This document shows positions 1 through 13,157 of a stretch of 64,000 bases of DNA, in pieces. Each line of letters begins with the position of its first letter. The stretch's first letter is position 1. The notes under the pieces were generated by a model that saw only the letters and a list, made by a program, of their open reading frames with translations, did no database searches and was not told where the DNA came from. This DNA comes from Oenanthe sinensis (taxonomy: Eukaryota; Streptophyta; Magnoliopsida; Apiales; Apiaceae). The position numbers were made by a program, and so were the translations under genes. The stretch is taken from assembly GCA_028671895.1 (NCBI GenBank), contig JAPMAC010000197.1:3973001-4037000 (forward strand). Direction: 5' to 3'.

Positions 1-3000
1 ATTTGTCGATTTGCCTGTCTGTGCAAAGTCAGCTTCCTATCAATCTCCTTGAACCATTTGTGTGGGACAGCTTCTTTGCTCTTGTTAACTTCATACGCAA
101 TTTGAAGAAGAAATCTGATATACTGTAGTTCCTCAGCCTGTTTGAAAAAGATAAAATTTGATTGACTAATCCATCTTACACTTCCACCTTCTAAGAAGTA
201 AACCAACATCTCATTTTTCACCTTTTCTGTACCTCCCTGACCTCCTTGTATCTTTGTTTCAAAAACATTATAAACAATTTGAGCAGACACCACTTTATTT
301 AAGTGCTTCTGAGTGATCTTCTCAAACTGCCTATCTGTCAAGGATTGAGGATCCCTGGTTAGAGTAGATGTTCTGTCAATGTCAGATTCTTTTTGATTGA
401 CTGCACTTCCAGTATGAAGGTTCTTGAGTTGCATCAGAGTATGACTTCTTTCTTTGCTTATCAGAGTCTGACTTAGACTCTGATTTCCCATGTCTAGTCC
501 CTGACTGATGTGTTTGAGTTCTTGCTACTCCAGATTGCTTTTGTTGCACATCATCAAGACCCTTATGACCATGAGAACTATCACCATCATCACCATCTCT
601 CCTTCTTTTAACTCCCCTTGATTTATCCTTGCATCTCACATCCTTATGTCTCCTGGAGGACTCACCTTGCTTCTCCGTCTCCCCCTTTTTGACATCATCA
701 TTACTGGTGACAGTCAAAAGAATCTGCTCAAGAACAGTGGAGATATTTGCCTGGGCTGCAATAACGGAATCAACCTTAGTAGTCAAATCAGAGACTGTAG
801 TTTGGAGAGAGGCTTGAGTTGTAGTGATAGCTTCTAGAGCATCTTTGAAGGCAACCTCTTTGGATAATTGAAGGGAGTGAATTCTGTCAAATCTTGTATT
901 GAGCAGAGAAGTTGTATTATCAACACCAGTGAGCTTGATTTTAATATGAGAAATGTCCTGGACCACACTGGATAATTGAGCAGCAACATCAGGTAACTCA
1001 GCTTTAACAGCTCCATCTAAGACTTGATCTTCTTCACCAGGATAGTAACCATGTTCCTGTTGAAAGGATTTTTTCTGAAAAGCTTTAAGTCTATCAGAAT
1101 GATGAATATCCAAAATACACTCAAAAGAATCTTTATCATTTATGCCTCTTTGCTGTGCAGACTCCCAAGACTGAGGAAACACCTGATCAAAATAGATAAA
1201 AGAAGGAGTAACGTGATCATCATCTTCAGAAGTGCACTCCTCAGCAACAGGCTCTAGCTTTGTGATTGGAGGTGTAGACTCTGAAACTGCAACCGGGACT
1301 ATAGACCCTGACTCCTCCTGAGAGTTATCAGAGACTGTAGACTCTGGAAGTCTAGCCCTTATAGGCATGATTAAAAGAGGTTCTTCTGACTTCAATGTTG
1401 CAGCCTCGGTGAAAATGACAGGGTTATCCACCAAAGCCTCCATGACTCTATCTGCTCTCCTTGCTAGAAAATCCACCAGGTGAAGTTGGGGTCTCTGTGT
1501 AAATGATTTCTGAGCGCAGCAAGAGCCTCCTCCTATTTGCCAATATGCACAATCAGACATAGTGAATTGTCATCCATCCCCTGCTCCAACTCATTGGACC
1601 AACTCTTTGGAAAATCTTAATCCCAATAAGTAAAGCTAGGTTCAGGATACCCTAATCTCTCATGCTCACAGTGGGGTTGGGCACCCACTTTCTCAATCTC
1701 ACTCAGGCTCTCTACAGCCTTTTCTACCTCTCCTTTTGCCTGGTCCAGTGCCAGCCTCTCAGATATTTTTTCACTCAATGTGGAGGGTGCACTCAATAAA
1801 CCTACAGAGGAGGGGTTGAGAGATAAGAATGGTGCTTCAATACCTGAACCACCTTGATGGAGGGGAACCCCTTCAAATGTCTGAAGGCTAGGGGTTTCCA
1901 CCAAGGGGTGAGCAGCAACAGATTCTGAACCCTTACAAGCATCTTCTTTCTTTTCAGAGTCTGTTGGCTCCAGTATTCCAGTCTCAGGGTCTACTCCAGA
2001 CTCTGACTGCTTCAGTATGACTTCATTAGAAGCCAGAGTCTGAGTGTTGCCATCTTTGACTATTTGTGTATGAGACTCCCCCTCAAGGTGGATAGACTCT
2101 GATAGAATAGATTAGGAAATTTCTTCATGAGCATCCATCAGAGTCTGTCCTCCTATATCACTGGGGTTCTCATAAGCTCTTTGGTGAGTTGTCAAGGAGG
2201 GCCCAACAGCATACTCCCCTGCCCCACTATAACCCAACCTCTGACTAGGTGGTTCTTGTGTGGGTGAGGCAGACTGAGCATCGTTATCACTAGTCACCAC
2301 TGGTGCACTAGTCCCAACCTCCAACTGCCTTGCAGCACCTGCTACCTCCTGTGGTTCTACCATAGTTAATGCATCCAAGTGTCCATTAAGAAACATCCTG
2401 GCATGGAGTGCATTGATGGCCTGGGAAAGAGTCAAGTGAAAGGAATCCTGCAGTTCCCTTGCAATCTTGTGAAAATGTGAGCCCTTGATTTGATCCAATC
2501 TACTTTCATAGGTTCGATAGATGTATTTGTTGGCCACCTTTCCTACATTTTGGACAAGAAAATCAACCACCTTTCTGGAAAATGGCTGAATAGTGGAAAT
2601 CCAATGAATAGCTGTCCTGTAGGTAATCCCATGATCCCAAATTGCTTCATAGTCAAAAACTGGTTGCTCAATCTCAGTTTCTAACTCAGCAACAGACTCT
2701 GATTTTCTCCTTTTGTAGATGCTAAGCTTTTTAGGCTTCTTTGTAACTTGCTGTTCAGAGTCTGGCACACCTAGTGCTTTGAGAACTTCATTTGTTCTGC
2801 CTTCTATGAGCCCAACTGCTTGTACTTGGAATGAAGAGTTGAATAGGTAGCTGTATAGATTTTAGACCACATCTTGTGCAGACATTTGTAGCTCCTGTTC
2901 CATTCTTTTCCATAGAGATTCATAGGTTGTAAGAAAAACCAAGACCTGAGATTTAGTCTGATATTGCCCTGGATCTTCAACTGATTCCACCAAAGGATAT

Positions 3001-3124
3001 AAGAATAGCAGTACCTCATCACTTGGAGTAATGATCTCATCAATCAGACTTGAGGCTACATCCAATGACATTCCTTCCCAAAATATTTCATGATCAGAGT
3101 CTAAAGGCAGTTTAGACTCTGAAT
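1..3124 (-). pseudogene. H extra ORF, 3' part (runs off left edge)
   Basis: Continuation of the extra ORF that begins at 16084; the reading frame resumes exactly after the LARD insertion because insert plus target duplication (11,556 nt) is divisible by three. Open pieces are 3124-2862, 2768-2112, 1904-1617, 1560-382 and about 389-1. In-frame stops lie at 2859-2861 and 2112-2114 (the latter fits CAA to TAA). The frame shifts near 1470-1620 and returns near 390-450. The product is hydrophilic and charged, with Ser/Glu/Asp-rich stretches and a likely coiled coil around 700-1000. No signal peptide or membrane segment is evident, so the label 'env-like' used for this ORF position in SIRE elements is not supported. 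Many SES/DSE residues come from repeats of CAGAGTCT. Biochemical function unknown. Confidence 0.75.
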
Positions 3125-3129
3125 CAACA
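3125..3129. repeat. Target site duplication CAACA of the plus-strand LARD copy
   Basis: CAACA directly precedes the TG of the left LTR and recurs at 14681-14685 directly after the CA of the right LTR. H's extra ORF reads through in frame when one copy and the insert are removed. A third CAACA at 4586-4590 belongs to the displaced host duplicate. Confidence 0.95.
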
Positions 3130-3510
3130 TGAAAGGGGAGATAGGAGTGAAAGGAAGTAACTCACTGCACTTTCATGTGTACTAGGAATGCTAAATGTAA
3201 TCTCTATGTAATGGTTGATGATAACTCAACAATAGAACAAGACATGTAATAATATGCAGGTGCACAGAAATCTTGGATCACAGAGTTCAGTTAAGACAAA
3301 GTATCAAAAGATCATCTACAGACTTGAAGCTCACTGGAAGAAGTTCATTAACATGTTCATGCCTCAGTGGAGAATAAAAGATATTGACATCTATTCAAGG
3401 ATGTGGAAGCTACAAAAGATTGTCTTAGTCTATGAAGATTTTAGTGCATTACAATCGAAGCTACAAGTAAGGTTTGCAAAGAAGAATGTGGAATCATGTT
3501 CGGAATCAAG

Positions 3511-3582
3511 AGCCCCTATCAAGACTAGTCACTTATGAACCAGACCGTTGCATAAAGTGTCAGGACATTGGAGGCAAGCTCT
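3511..3582 (+). other. Inter-family conserved LTR block (LARD copy)
   Basis: About 70 bp containing ACTAGTCACTTATGAACCAG and AAGTGTCAGGACATTGGAGG, matched at roughly 90% by N's LTR although the flanking LTR sequence is hard to align. Further copies lie in the other three LARD LTRs. Function unknown; it could be a cis element, an RNA element or a packaging signal. Confidence 0.7.
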
Positions 3583-4043
3583 CGTCGGTTAATATGATTT
3601 TAATCAATCTAAAGTTGGTTTTCTTGAGTCATGTGGAGGATCAACAAAGGTGGTAAATCAGTGTTGGAGAAATGTCAGCCTAATGGATAAGGGACAGACG
3701 GCACAACCTGATTGGATCTTACTAAAGCTTCACAGATTAGAAGGCCAAATACTTGGACGTGGTGGAGTCACGTATACGGGGCCAAGTATTTGGATAAGGA
3801 AGTCTACACAAATTGAAGAGTGGAATTGAAATATTTAATTTAATTAAATAAAGTATTTATTTAATTATTTATATATTTTATAAATAAAGATATTCTTTAT
3901 TTATATTTTATATATTTATTAAATATTACTTTTACATTAAATATTTCCAAAGGCATGCTTGACACATGACTTTGAAGATATGATTTGAGTGGACAAGAGT
4001 AAAAGGTGGAAAAGAAAAAAGCAAAAAGCAACACCTTTTTCAA

Positions 4044-4053
4044 TATATAAAAA
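4044..4053 (+). promoter_or_regulatory. TATA box of LARD LTR
   Basis: TATATAAAAA within the LTR, in the position expected for the U3/R boundary. The right LTR has TATACAAAAA at the same place (14139-14148 region), so that copy of the TATA box is damaged. Confidence 0.6.
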
Positions 4054-4585
4054 GAACCCAAGTTTTGATCTTCAGTGTGTATTCGGATGAGAAAAGAAAA
4101 GGGGAGAGAGAGAAAAATTATTCTCTCCCCCATGGCCAAACTAGATCTTGAATATATTTGTAGCTATGATTTTCTTTATCTACACCACTCCTCTATTCTT
4201 CTATTGAAAACACTTGTTAAATCTTGTATAGAAGATAGGGCTGATTTTTGTCTCCTAGATCTACAAAATGTAATAGTTTTAGAGGAGACAAAAATCACTT
4301 CTTTGTTGTGTTCTTGAGCTTATGTTCTTGAACTTGTTTGTAGCATCTACCCCACTTCAATGAATATAAAGTTATATTCTTGGATCTTGTTGTGTTGTGT
4401 GTTTTGGATGATTTACCGTTCATTATCTTGGTTATTTTAATGGTGTTCTTGAGGTTGAAGAAGATGATGAACAGTACCCGGGTTTGAACCAAAATAATTT
4501 TTATGTTGTCCCAAAAATAATTAATAGTCATATATTTAATTTGGGAATCGTATTCAGCCCCCTCTACGATCTCCGGGACCCAACA

Positions 4586-5230
4586 CAACATTAGACTCTG
4601 GTTCAGGAGTTTTCTTGCTTTCAGAGTCTGGCTCTGCAGGAGCCTTGAGAGCATCTGTTTCCTGCAAAACAGGGTTAGTAATAATAAGAGGCTTGTGTGT
4701 GTGTGCAGAATAAGCCTTCCTTAACCTTCTGTACTTCTGATCAAAAGATTTTTCAGGAGAGTCAATTTGAGAATCCTGAGGTGCATTCCTAGGTTTTTCA
4801 GAGTCTGTAGCCTTTTCAGAGACTACAGACTTGTATTTAAGGTTAGAATCAAGTGTATCATGACCTTCTTTTAGCAAAGAAAGACCTTCAACAACTTGTT
4901 TCTCTAGAGGGTTGAGCTCCTCATCACTGTGCTCATCTATAAGCTTGGTTTGAACCAATTTTCTCCTCTTTACAACTGGTGTCTGTTGAGAGACACCAGA
5001 GGTTGGTTTCTTTTTGGATTTTGGTTTTGAAGATTGTGTAATTGAAGGGGATTTGGTGACTTGGGTAGGTGCAGGGGGACTCTCCAATACTTGTTCCTGC
5101 ACCATGTCACCACAAAAAAAAGAATCACTGTAGATAAAAGGTTTGTAGGTTGAGAGTTTTACATGCATTACCTATGGATAGTGCATGGCAGGTAGACTCT
5201 TCTTTTTGTCATCAATTCTCTTGATGTCAG
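4586..5230 (-). repeat. Displaced duplicate of H extra-ORF sequence inside LARD-1
   Basis: These 645 bp are colinear, without any net indel, with 14681-15325 (offset 10,095), the genuine H sequence on the far side of LARD-1. The encoded minus-strand peptide (from 5168) differs from the original at only a few residues. The right junction lies within TCAG (5227-5230): left of it the sequence follows H, right of it the LARD interior, and both parents carry TCAG at this point. It is a recombination product, not an independent gene. Confidence 0.9.
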
Positions 5231-8200
5231 GATTATTTAATATACCTTGAAAAATTTGTTATCTCTATATCAAAACTTTCTTTTCGAATTATTTTATTTT
5301 ATTTATAATTTGAAATTGAGAAATTTATTATTATTTATAAAAAAAATGCATTTTCAATTTATTTTGATTATTTAAATTCCTAAAAAAAAAAATACTTCTG
5401 TTTGAACAAAATGTTTTATTAAACGAAACAACATGAGTTGATTCTTCGTTCGTTGAGGACAAACGAACTGACTGAAGAACATTCTAATGGAGTTGAGACC
5501 TGATCTTACCATTGGAGATGTATTTCTACATCGGTCTACTCAGTGGATCATTTGGTTATTGAAAGGGGATTAGTTCATTTAGGGAAGAGTCTTCGATCAG
5601 TGGTTTTCGAATCAATATCTGAAGAATTTGGGATTTTGAAAAGGAATTCAGTTTATCGGTCAAAGAACCAAAACAACAATTGAAGATTTGGTTAAAGGAC
5701 ATCAGTGGTAGAAATACACAAGGTTTGATTATCACTGACATATGATAATCAAGGGGTTATTGCTACACATACAAAGAATAGTGATCTTTTCAAGCAGAAC
5801 ATGAGACATTCTATGTCGGGGTCTTTAAGCAGAACAATCAGGTATCAGTTTGGGTTGAAGCAGGAACATCATTGGTTATTGAGGTCAAATGCAAGGATAC
5901 TTCCATGAGTGTCAGTAGAATGGAAATTGATTTGGATCAATTGATTATCACTCGAGATGGAATGCTAAGCATCGCTCAGGTATACTTTCTAACTAGTTTA
6001 TACTTGTTTGATTCAATTATAGAGTATTAAGTGCCGAACTGCATTATATTATAAGTTTGATGTAATGCATGTCTCACCTTGATTTCTATATAAATTAGAT
6101 AACTTATGCTAGTTTGTTAGTGTTGCTTGTTTATCAGTATTTGACTTCATGATTAGATCTTGTGTGATTTAATGCTTGCTTTACGAATATTGATCATGTT
6201 AGCATATAGAGTCTTAGGTATTTGTAGGGGTACATTTACCAGAAAGAGTATTTGCTGCATGCTAAGTGCCTTGATGTTTTCATTGTCTATAATCTGTTTA
6301 TACTCGCATGGTTGTATTAAATGCTATATCTGATCATGTGCTTGTTAAGATGAGTTTGTTTCTAATTTGGGAATTGCCTAGGGGTCAATATAATAAACCA
6401 TGAATTAAAATTTTAAATCTAAATTGACTCAAGTAATTAGAGATAATATAATGTTAAAGTGAACAACAAAGGTGATTTAGAAGAATTAGGAATCTGAGTG
6501 ATTAATTCTTCTATGACTACATATATGTACGACATGATTCTTATAGACTGCTAGTCCACCTTAAGTTAGGTTGGGATCATTGAGCTCATAGCCAAGACTA
6601 CTTGTCGAGGCTGATATAGACGAGGAGTGATCAGTCAGATAAGAATGAGCATGTTGAACTTGAATGCTTTGTTGTTAACTATGTTTAGAAATATCTCTAA
6701 CCCTTGGACTCAATCAAAATTGAGGACCACGTGTCTTAATCATTTGTGAATGCAGAGTATCTTTCAACATGTACAAGTTATATATCTCTGACATTTTCAT
6801 GTTCGAGGCATGTAACTACTTTTGCTTTGGTATTCAAATGGTTAAGCAAGGTTACCTATTTTTCTTGAATGATCTGAAGCACAATATTAAGGAAGACCTA
6901 GGGAATTCTTTGTAAAGGGTTTCCTAATATCAGTTCGAGGATGAACAGTATTGATCGGGGTCAAGAGAAATAGAAGCTCACTCTACTGGAAGTGAGGTTA
7001 TTGCTGACACGAAATGTAATGCTTATGATGAAGTCAACTATTCGTTGAATTTTATCATAATGGAGTTAGCTGCAACAACAAGTGATGCTCTCACACTTGG
7101 TTTATCAAGATAACGGATTCGACGGTAAAGATGAAGTTAGTGAGAAATGACTACTTCTAATGAAATTCTTTTAAGAAGGACATTAGTGAAGTATGTCAGT
7201 TGAAGGGAAGTCAAGTCAAAGGCTACCCTGTTTAGTTTTGGTGTTTGTTCGTGCATTCGATAGATGAAGCATCTCAGTGATTAATCGCATTCAAAGGATT
7301 AGGCAGATTGCTGTAAGAACACTTTGAGGGCAGGTAATGGAATTTGTTGACGAACGAAGTTCTATGTTATGTCTGCACTGAAAGGAGTATTCTAGAGTAA
7401 AGTTCAGTTTCCGGACTTCATGACCAAATGGAGGAGTTGATAGGGAAATCCAGACCTTGAGTGGAATTACAAGGATAATGGATAGAGTTAAGGTTTCCTA
7501 TTCACTACGGCTGAATCAGTTGACACAGCAAGTCTAATCAACAAATGTAAAAAGACGACATCAAACAAGATTAATCATGCCTGAAGTCACATGGTGTGAT
7601 GGAAGGCTATCTTATTTGGAGTTAAGAGCTTACACAGAGTCTGTGATTGATTTAAGATGATCTAGATGCAGTGAACATCATCATCAAGCTCCCTAGCATT
7701 CGTTTGATTTTAGCTTTAAATTTCTAAAGGTTGACATCCTGTTTAGGGCTCAAGATCAGATGACACTAGATGAAGAAAAGCTGCAAGCAGCATCACAGGG
7801 GGAGCATCAGTAAGTTGGATCAACTAGTCGTGTTTGATGTTCAAAGGCTAGCAGTGCTCATTGAGTAAGAGTTGAGATTCTTAGGAGCACTGAGTGATCC
7901 AGATTGAGTGATTGCATATTAGAAAGGAAATTGTCAATTTAAAAATAATGCAAGATGATCTCAATCATATTTGAAGAAGACTACTCTACCCACTGAATAT
8001 CTAAGGAAACATTAAGGACACATCTGTCATGACAAAGGGTTTTGTGTAACAACATTTCCTAGAGTCAGTTCTTGATGAATCTGGGTAGTAGAGTAGTGAT
8101 TGGTCGTGCATGTATAAGAGTATTTCATTGGTTTTTCTGAGTGAATTCAATGAAGACTGAAGATGCACTAACTAATCAAGATTGAGTACGGTTCGAATCA

Positions 8201-8307
8201 AGGAACTAACTCAATTGAACCAGAGGCAGATATACTTAGCACAAGGAATCAATCCACATGAAGACTTGGTATTGATACAGAAGCTGTAGGGTAGTTCGGA
8301 GTTTTTT

Positions 8308-8571
8308 TTAAGGTTCTACTCTGCTAGTGTCAAGACTACTGGTTTCTAGAGTGCTGAGTTTAGTGAAGCTGCTGCCAAGACCAATATCTACAAGGAAATA
8401 TTTGGGTGTTGAAGGTAATGCAGTTTCCGTCTGGATGAGCGTGGTATTGTTTCGAGGAACAATGTTAACTGGTAGCTGAAAAGTTATTCCTGTCCAAATG
8501 GAGTAAACGTTCGATCTCGAAAGAAGTAAACGTTCGATCTCTCGGGCAAAGAGGAGTAATTGTTCATTCAA
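8308..8571 (-). CDS. Small antisense ORF in LARD interior, unknown
   Basis: An 87-codon ORF antisense to the LARD transcript. Its counterpart in LARD-2 is 106 codons (23926-24246, plus strand) with few amino-acid changes and a longer C-terminus. No family was recognised. Retention in two copies of a recent family is expected by descent and does not prove translation. Confidence 0.2.
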   Translation of the reverse strand: MNEQLLLFAREIERLLLSRSNVYSIWTGITFQLPVNIVPRNNTTLIQTETALPSTPKYFLVDIGLGSSFTKLSTLETSSLDTSRVEP

Positions 8572-11239
8572 CGATCATACACCAGTAAAAGCTCTACTGA
8601 CTAAGGTATGTCACTCTAGTCTAATATTGATTTATTTAAATGTAATGTTTATAGAGAGTGTTCATGCTATTTAGATGTCTACGATCTCTAAGAACTGATT
8701 AATGTTTGGCTTGTGACCACCCGGGACCCAATATTATCGCTATGAGATTACCTATGATCACCCGGGACCTAGGGACTTAACAATGTAGCATCTCGTTGTA
8801 TAGTCAATTTATATCCAGGACCTCGTACTTTGTGCTGTCATATGTTATTCATGCTATATGTATCAAATGTTTCAGCATAAGTATTTGTATATATTAATTA
8901 ATTGTAATTTTATTTACTTTTAATTGTTTAATGCTAATATTAATGGAACCACTTAATATGTAGTTTAAGTGATGTAATTCATGTCTTTTGCAAAATCCAT
9001 TAATATTAGTTGTCATTCTTTTGATATTAGTGATGTCACTTAGAATTTCTGCACTAAGTGACAAAAAGATTATTTCAAAAACACTGATATTGAAAGTAAT
9101 TTACTACATCGCGAGGGGTTGTCAAAGATCATAAATTTTAGCATTAATATTTAAAGGTATTTGATCTGTGATGCAACTAGTACCTCGAGCTTACATACGT
9201 TCTGATTGTCATGAGTATTTTCAATATGCTTATGTGATAATTGTTAAGATGTAGTGTAAGAAGTTAAATGTTGTCATTCGATCAATGTATGTTCAGTTTT
9301 TAGCGGATGCTTATGTTTTATGCTTTAGAATTACCATGATCTATATTGCAAAATGTGTTTGTTTCAAGCGACAAATGGTAATTATCTAGCATAATGTAAG
9401 TATCTTATGTGCTTGATTGTTTTGTAGTAAGATGCATTTTATTACAAAATGATTGAATGATGTTAGTACTTTTGAATGTCTTGTCATTCATATCTTTGAT
9501 AATTCATTAGTATTAACATATGTTTTTCGTTCTTTAAAACTTGAATGCATAAAGAAATTTCTTGTCTATTTCTTGTGAAAAATGTTTTATCTAAACATGC
9601 ATTCATTTGCCAGAGAATGAAAAGCCACTAAAAGTTTTTTTTAAAAAAAACTCCCTTTGAAAGAGAACATTTCTTGAGGATTATCTTTCTATTTCAAAAT
9701 CATATATCCTCTCTCTCTCTAAATATTTTGTAATGAAAACTGTTTTCTCTCCACGATTTGTTTAAATAAAGTTACTTGATAACTTGTAACTTAGGTTGCA
9801 TGGTATCAGACTATTTTATTTGAGTAAATTGTTTTGATCTTGAGGTATCAATCATTGGTAAAACGTTTTTCAAAACTCTTGTTAATGTCTGTTTCACATT
9901 GACCTGTAGTATTAAAACAATGGTTGTTTGCTTTGGGATTAGTGCCTTGGACTGTATGACTAAAGCATTTATTCGATTTTTTTATTTATGTTTTAAGTCA
10001 GAGATAATATCAGATAAGAATGAATTGCAAAACAATTTCTGAAAACATACAGTGAGCAAGATGAAATAGATTTGAGTTATTAATCAAAATGTTTTTGTTA
10101 AAAGAGTTGAATTTCAATTGGATATTTGTCTAAGAGAAATTCAAAAGAACACTTTTGTTAATCTGTTAAACTTTTTTTCAAAATTGTGAGTTTATGAAAT
10201 TTGGCTTAATATTCTTTTACCTATTCTTTATTAATTCCCACATTTTAGCTCTGGTGCATTGTTTCTTGAGGACACATTGCTCCAATGCTATATTTCTGAG
10301 AAGGAATAGAGAATAAGTTTAATCATACTCTACCAAATTTTATATAGCTCTGATCAACTCTATCTATTTAGCCGTAATGGCTTGGCCTTAGTGGCTATAG
10401 GGAAAGGTCTAGAAGTTGAATAATCCATCAATTTCTAACCAAGGCCTTAGTACCAAACACTATCATTCTAATTCAAACTTTCAACCCTTGGTGATATAAG
10501 GAATTTATGTAGATTAACGGTTGTTAAGGGAGAAACTGCATTAATTGCAGCAAAGGATGTGTCGGAAGTGCACCCACAGCTCTACCTCTTGAGAAGGAAA
10601 GAAGTATACAAATTGAGGTATCTGTAGCTCATCTGTATTCTCTCAAAAGGATGCAGAGCTGAAAAGGCAATTCAACCATTTCTGAATGAACTCTCTCAAC
10701 AGGGTGATTTCATTGAAAATTCGCTCGTCAGCCAGAGCACCTTGTAATGAGTCAAGCACACCAAAAGCATTCACGCTGATGGTAATCCTAAAGTTTTTGC
10801 TTCTAAGGGATGTTATAGGACCTAACAGTTCTCTAGCCTCTCTTGGGACTTAAAATTGTAAGGACACATTGCAAGAAGTGCACATTGTGAGGTATAGGTA
10901 AAACCCCTAAACTTCTTTGTTTACCATTCATGGTGAATGAAGTTGTTGAGCCACCTTCACAGGCGTTTGAGGGAAACTTGGATTTCTTTCCATATATTAG
11001 AATCCTTGTCAACCTTCCTAGGAGGAACAGTCCTAGTTCCCTAACGGGATTTCACATCCGCAAAGCAATCTGTTGATGTTGAGAGGCAATCACTAACAGT
11101 TTTCCATGACTGAAAATAGTGAGTTAATTCATCTTCACAGGTGATTGAGAGAGATGTTTGTACACGTCTACTCTCCTAGGAATTCAAATTTTGGAATACA
11201 TGGATCGCTCACAACTTAAAGGCATATTACCGTCAACGA

Positions 11240-11590
11240 TCCAGTGCATGGATTTGCATATGGGGAGTCGGTTGATGCTTAGATAGCTGCTAGTACGCAT
11301 ACCACATTCAATGATCCAGTGCATGGATTTGCATATGGGGAGATTTTTGATGCTAAAAGTAGCTGAGCAACAACTCGTAGACTATGATTCAGTTGGTTTA
11401 CCAATTTGATGAGTCTTTTGAGGATCAGGGTGTTGGGATTTCAGTCACTCCTGGAATGGAGGAGATTCCAATTTCAGAAGGGTTATTCCCCGACGACGAG
11501 CCACGTGTGCATGGATTTGCTCATGGTGAGTTGGGTGACGGCCTAACTGAAACCCTGTCTGAGATTCCATCTCAGAACCTAGATCTTTAG
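11240..11590 (+). other. LARD segment with repeated VHGFA(Y/H)GE-coding motif and a 68-codon ORF
   Basis: A motif around GTGCATGGATTTGCATATGG starts at 11244 and 11319, and a related copy (GTGCATGGATTTGCTCATGG) at 11507. The first two copies are in the same frame. The third lies in frame with the sense ORF 11384-11590, an acidic 68-residue peptide containing VHGFAHGELGDG. LARD-2 keeps the same arrangement in reverse complement (ORF 19799-19593). The repeated peptide-like pattern suggests a captured and decayed coding fragment. No family recognised. Confidence 0.35.
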
Positions 11591-11994
11591 TGATCGACAA
11601 CATGCTATAGTCAACGATCCACAATATCTTGGTGAGACTAGCATGAATTTACTTGCAGGTACAAATTGCTATAAATGGAATGAGTGCAAGTAAGTGAGAG
11701 AAACACTTGAGTGAAGTGAGGGAGTGATACTCTTGAGTGAGAGACATAGGGAGAGAAATGAGTGGAACACTTACGCTTGAAAGTGTAAACACCAACAGAA
11801 CGTAGTAGAAGTGAGGAAACCATAGACCAAACACTAACCTTGCTACTATGCTTGAATCCTGTTACTGAATTTTCCAGCTCTGAAATGTTGAAGAGATTCT
11901 TTTCTGGAAGACTAGCTGAAGAAGAGTCTACCTGAAGCTTAGTGGGAATGTCCAAACTATTACCTTTAGGTCTATTAATTCATGTTGTTCTTAA

Positions 11995-12420
11995 TCTCAA
12001 AGGGGGAGACATTAATTTTTAGGTCTAAGGGGGATTTTATGTTCAGTTGGAGGAGAGTTTCTTATTCGATTGGATGTAGATGATACTTTTATTGTTTTAA
12101 AGGATATTCTCAACTAAGGGGGAGAATTTGGTGATACAAGAAACGAGATCTGTCAATCCTATCTTGTGGAGGTTACTTAGAGGATATCTAAAGACACAAG
12201 GGTGGATTAGAGCTTGCATGAACTAAGGGGAGAATTAGATAAAATTGAAACCTTAGTGATGCAAGGGAGAAATTACTAAGGGGGATTTTCTTAGTAATTG
12301 GTTGAAGTCTTATCCCTAAAGGTGTTGTAGACTTAACTAATTTTTCATCTGAAGTGGAGAAGTTACTTTTTGTCAATTGGGAAGAAGTTACTTGTCGTAC
12401 TAAGGGGGAGAAGTTATGGA
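11995..12420 (+). repeat. Cluster of PPT-like purine tracts in LARD
   Basis: AAGGGGGAG/AAGGGGGAT-type tracts recur on the sense strand (GGGGGAG at 12002-12008, 12118-12124 and 12404-12410, plus weaker TAAGGGGGAT and AAGGGGAGAA versions). They resemble the element's own polypurine tract at 13207-13221. The mirror cluster in LARD-2 lies near 18750-19190. Confidence 0.55.
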
Positions 12421-13157
12421 GAATCTTAACATCTTAGTTTGCAATGCTATATCTTATTCTGAAAAGATATCTAAGGGATTTTGCTCTATTTGTTTGAAGA
12501 TCTGTCCTTGAAACATTCTTAGGAGAGGTTCGGCATAAGAATTCTTTCTAGCACGATAAGTGAATGAAAATGAAGATTTCTTTGAAGAGTATCAACTCAG
12601 GGGGAGTTTTTGCTAAGTAGAAGTTTTCTGGGTAAAGAAGAACGCGAAAGAGATTTTCAAGGGGCATATGAGAAGTGTTCAAGTGTGTTTTATTTCTTGT
12701 TTCAGTGATAGATGAAGTCATTGGAGTAGTGCAGGGAAGAAAGAAAAATATGTTTCCTGGAAATAGAACATCTTGAAGAAAAAGAGGAAGTGACTTTCAT
12801 TCCAAGAGAGAACAACCTTAAGGGGAGTATGAGTTGACCTCTTATGGGGAACATAGAGAGCTGTATGTTCTAGTTCGAATTGCAAGATGAACAAGAATGA
12901 TTGTTCAGAAGTCTTTACTAATGATTTGTTTCTTTATTGAAAGAACCCCATCTTTGAAGAACATTGAAGTGGAGGAAGCTAAAGGAAAATGAAATTCAGA
13001 AATTCATCATTCATTTTCAGCAACTCAGGAAATCTGGATTTAACTGATTATATCTTTCCAGAACCTTTTGTATATTATTTTCATGTCCAGTACTTTAATT
13101 GTTTCTTGTATGTTAGTTGAGTTATCCTCTAATAGTTAATTTTATTTAATTGCTTTT

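Larger units (their letters stand above)
3130..4585 (+). repeat. LARD-1 left LTR
   Basis: A 1456-bp LTR, TG...CA. A TATA box (TATATAAAAA, 4044-4053) lies in the 3' third, followed by the R/U5 region. The U5 end contains the run GTATTCAGCCCCCTCTACG just before CCGGGACCCAACA, a feature shared with the other LTR families here. The segment 3511-3582 is the block shared with N's LTR. Short ORFs of 60-94 codons across this LTR look conserved only because the four LARD LTRs are near-identical. Confidence 0.93.

Noticed and set aside
3254..3538. 94-codon ORF present in several LARD LTRs as a possible gene
   Set aside because: Present in three of the four LTR copies but all are near-identical by descent, so persistence is no evidence of selection; it is truncated to a 61-codon frame in LTR 13222-14680.
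4554..5168. Independent second gene similar to 14649-15263
   Set aside because: It is an exact colinear duplicate of the H flank within the rearranged LARD-1, ending in LTR sequence, not a separate gene.
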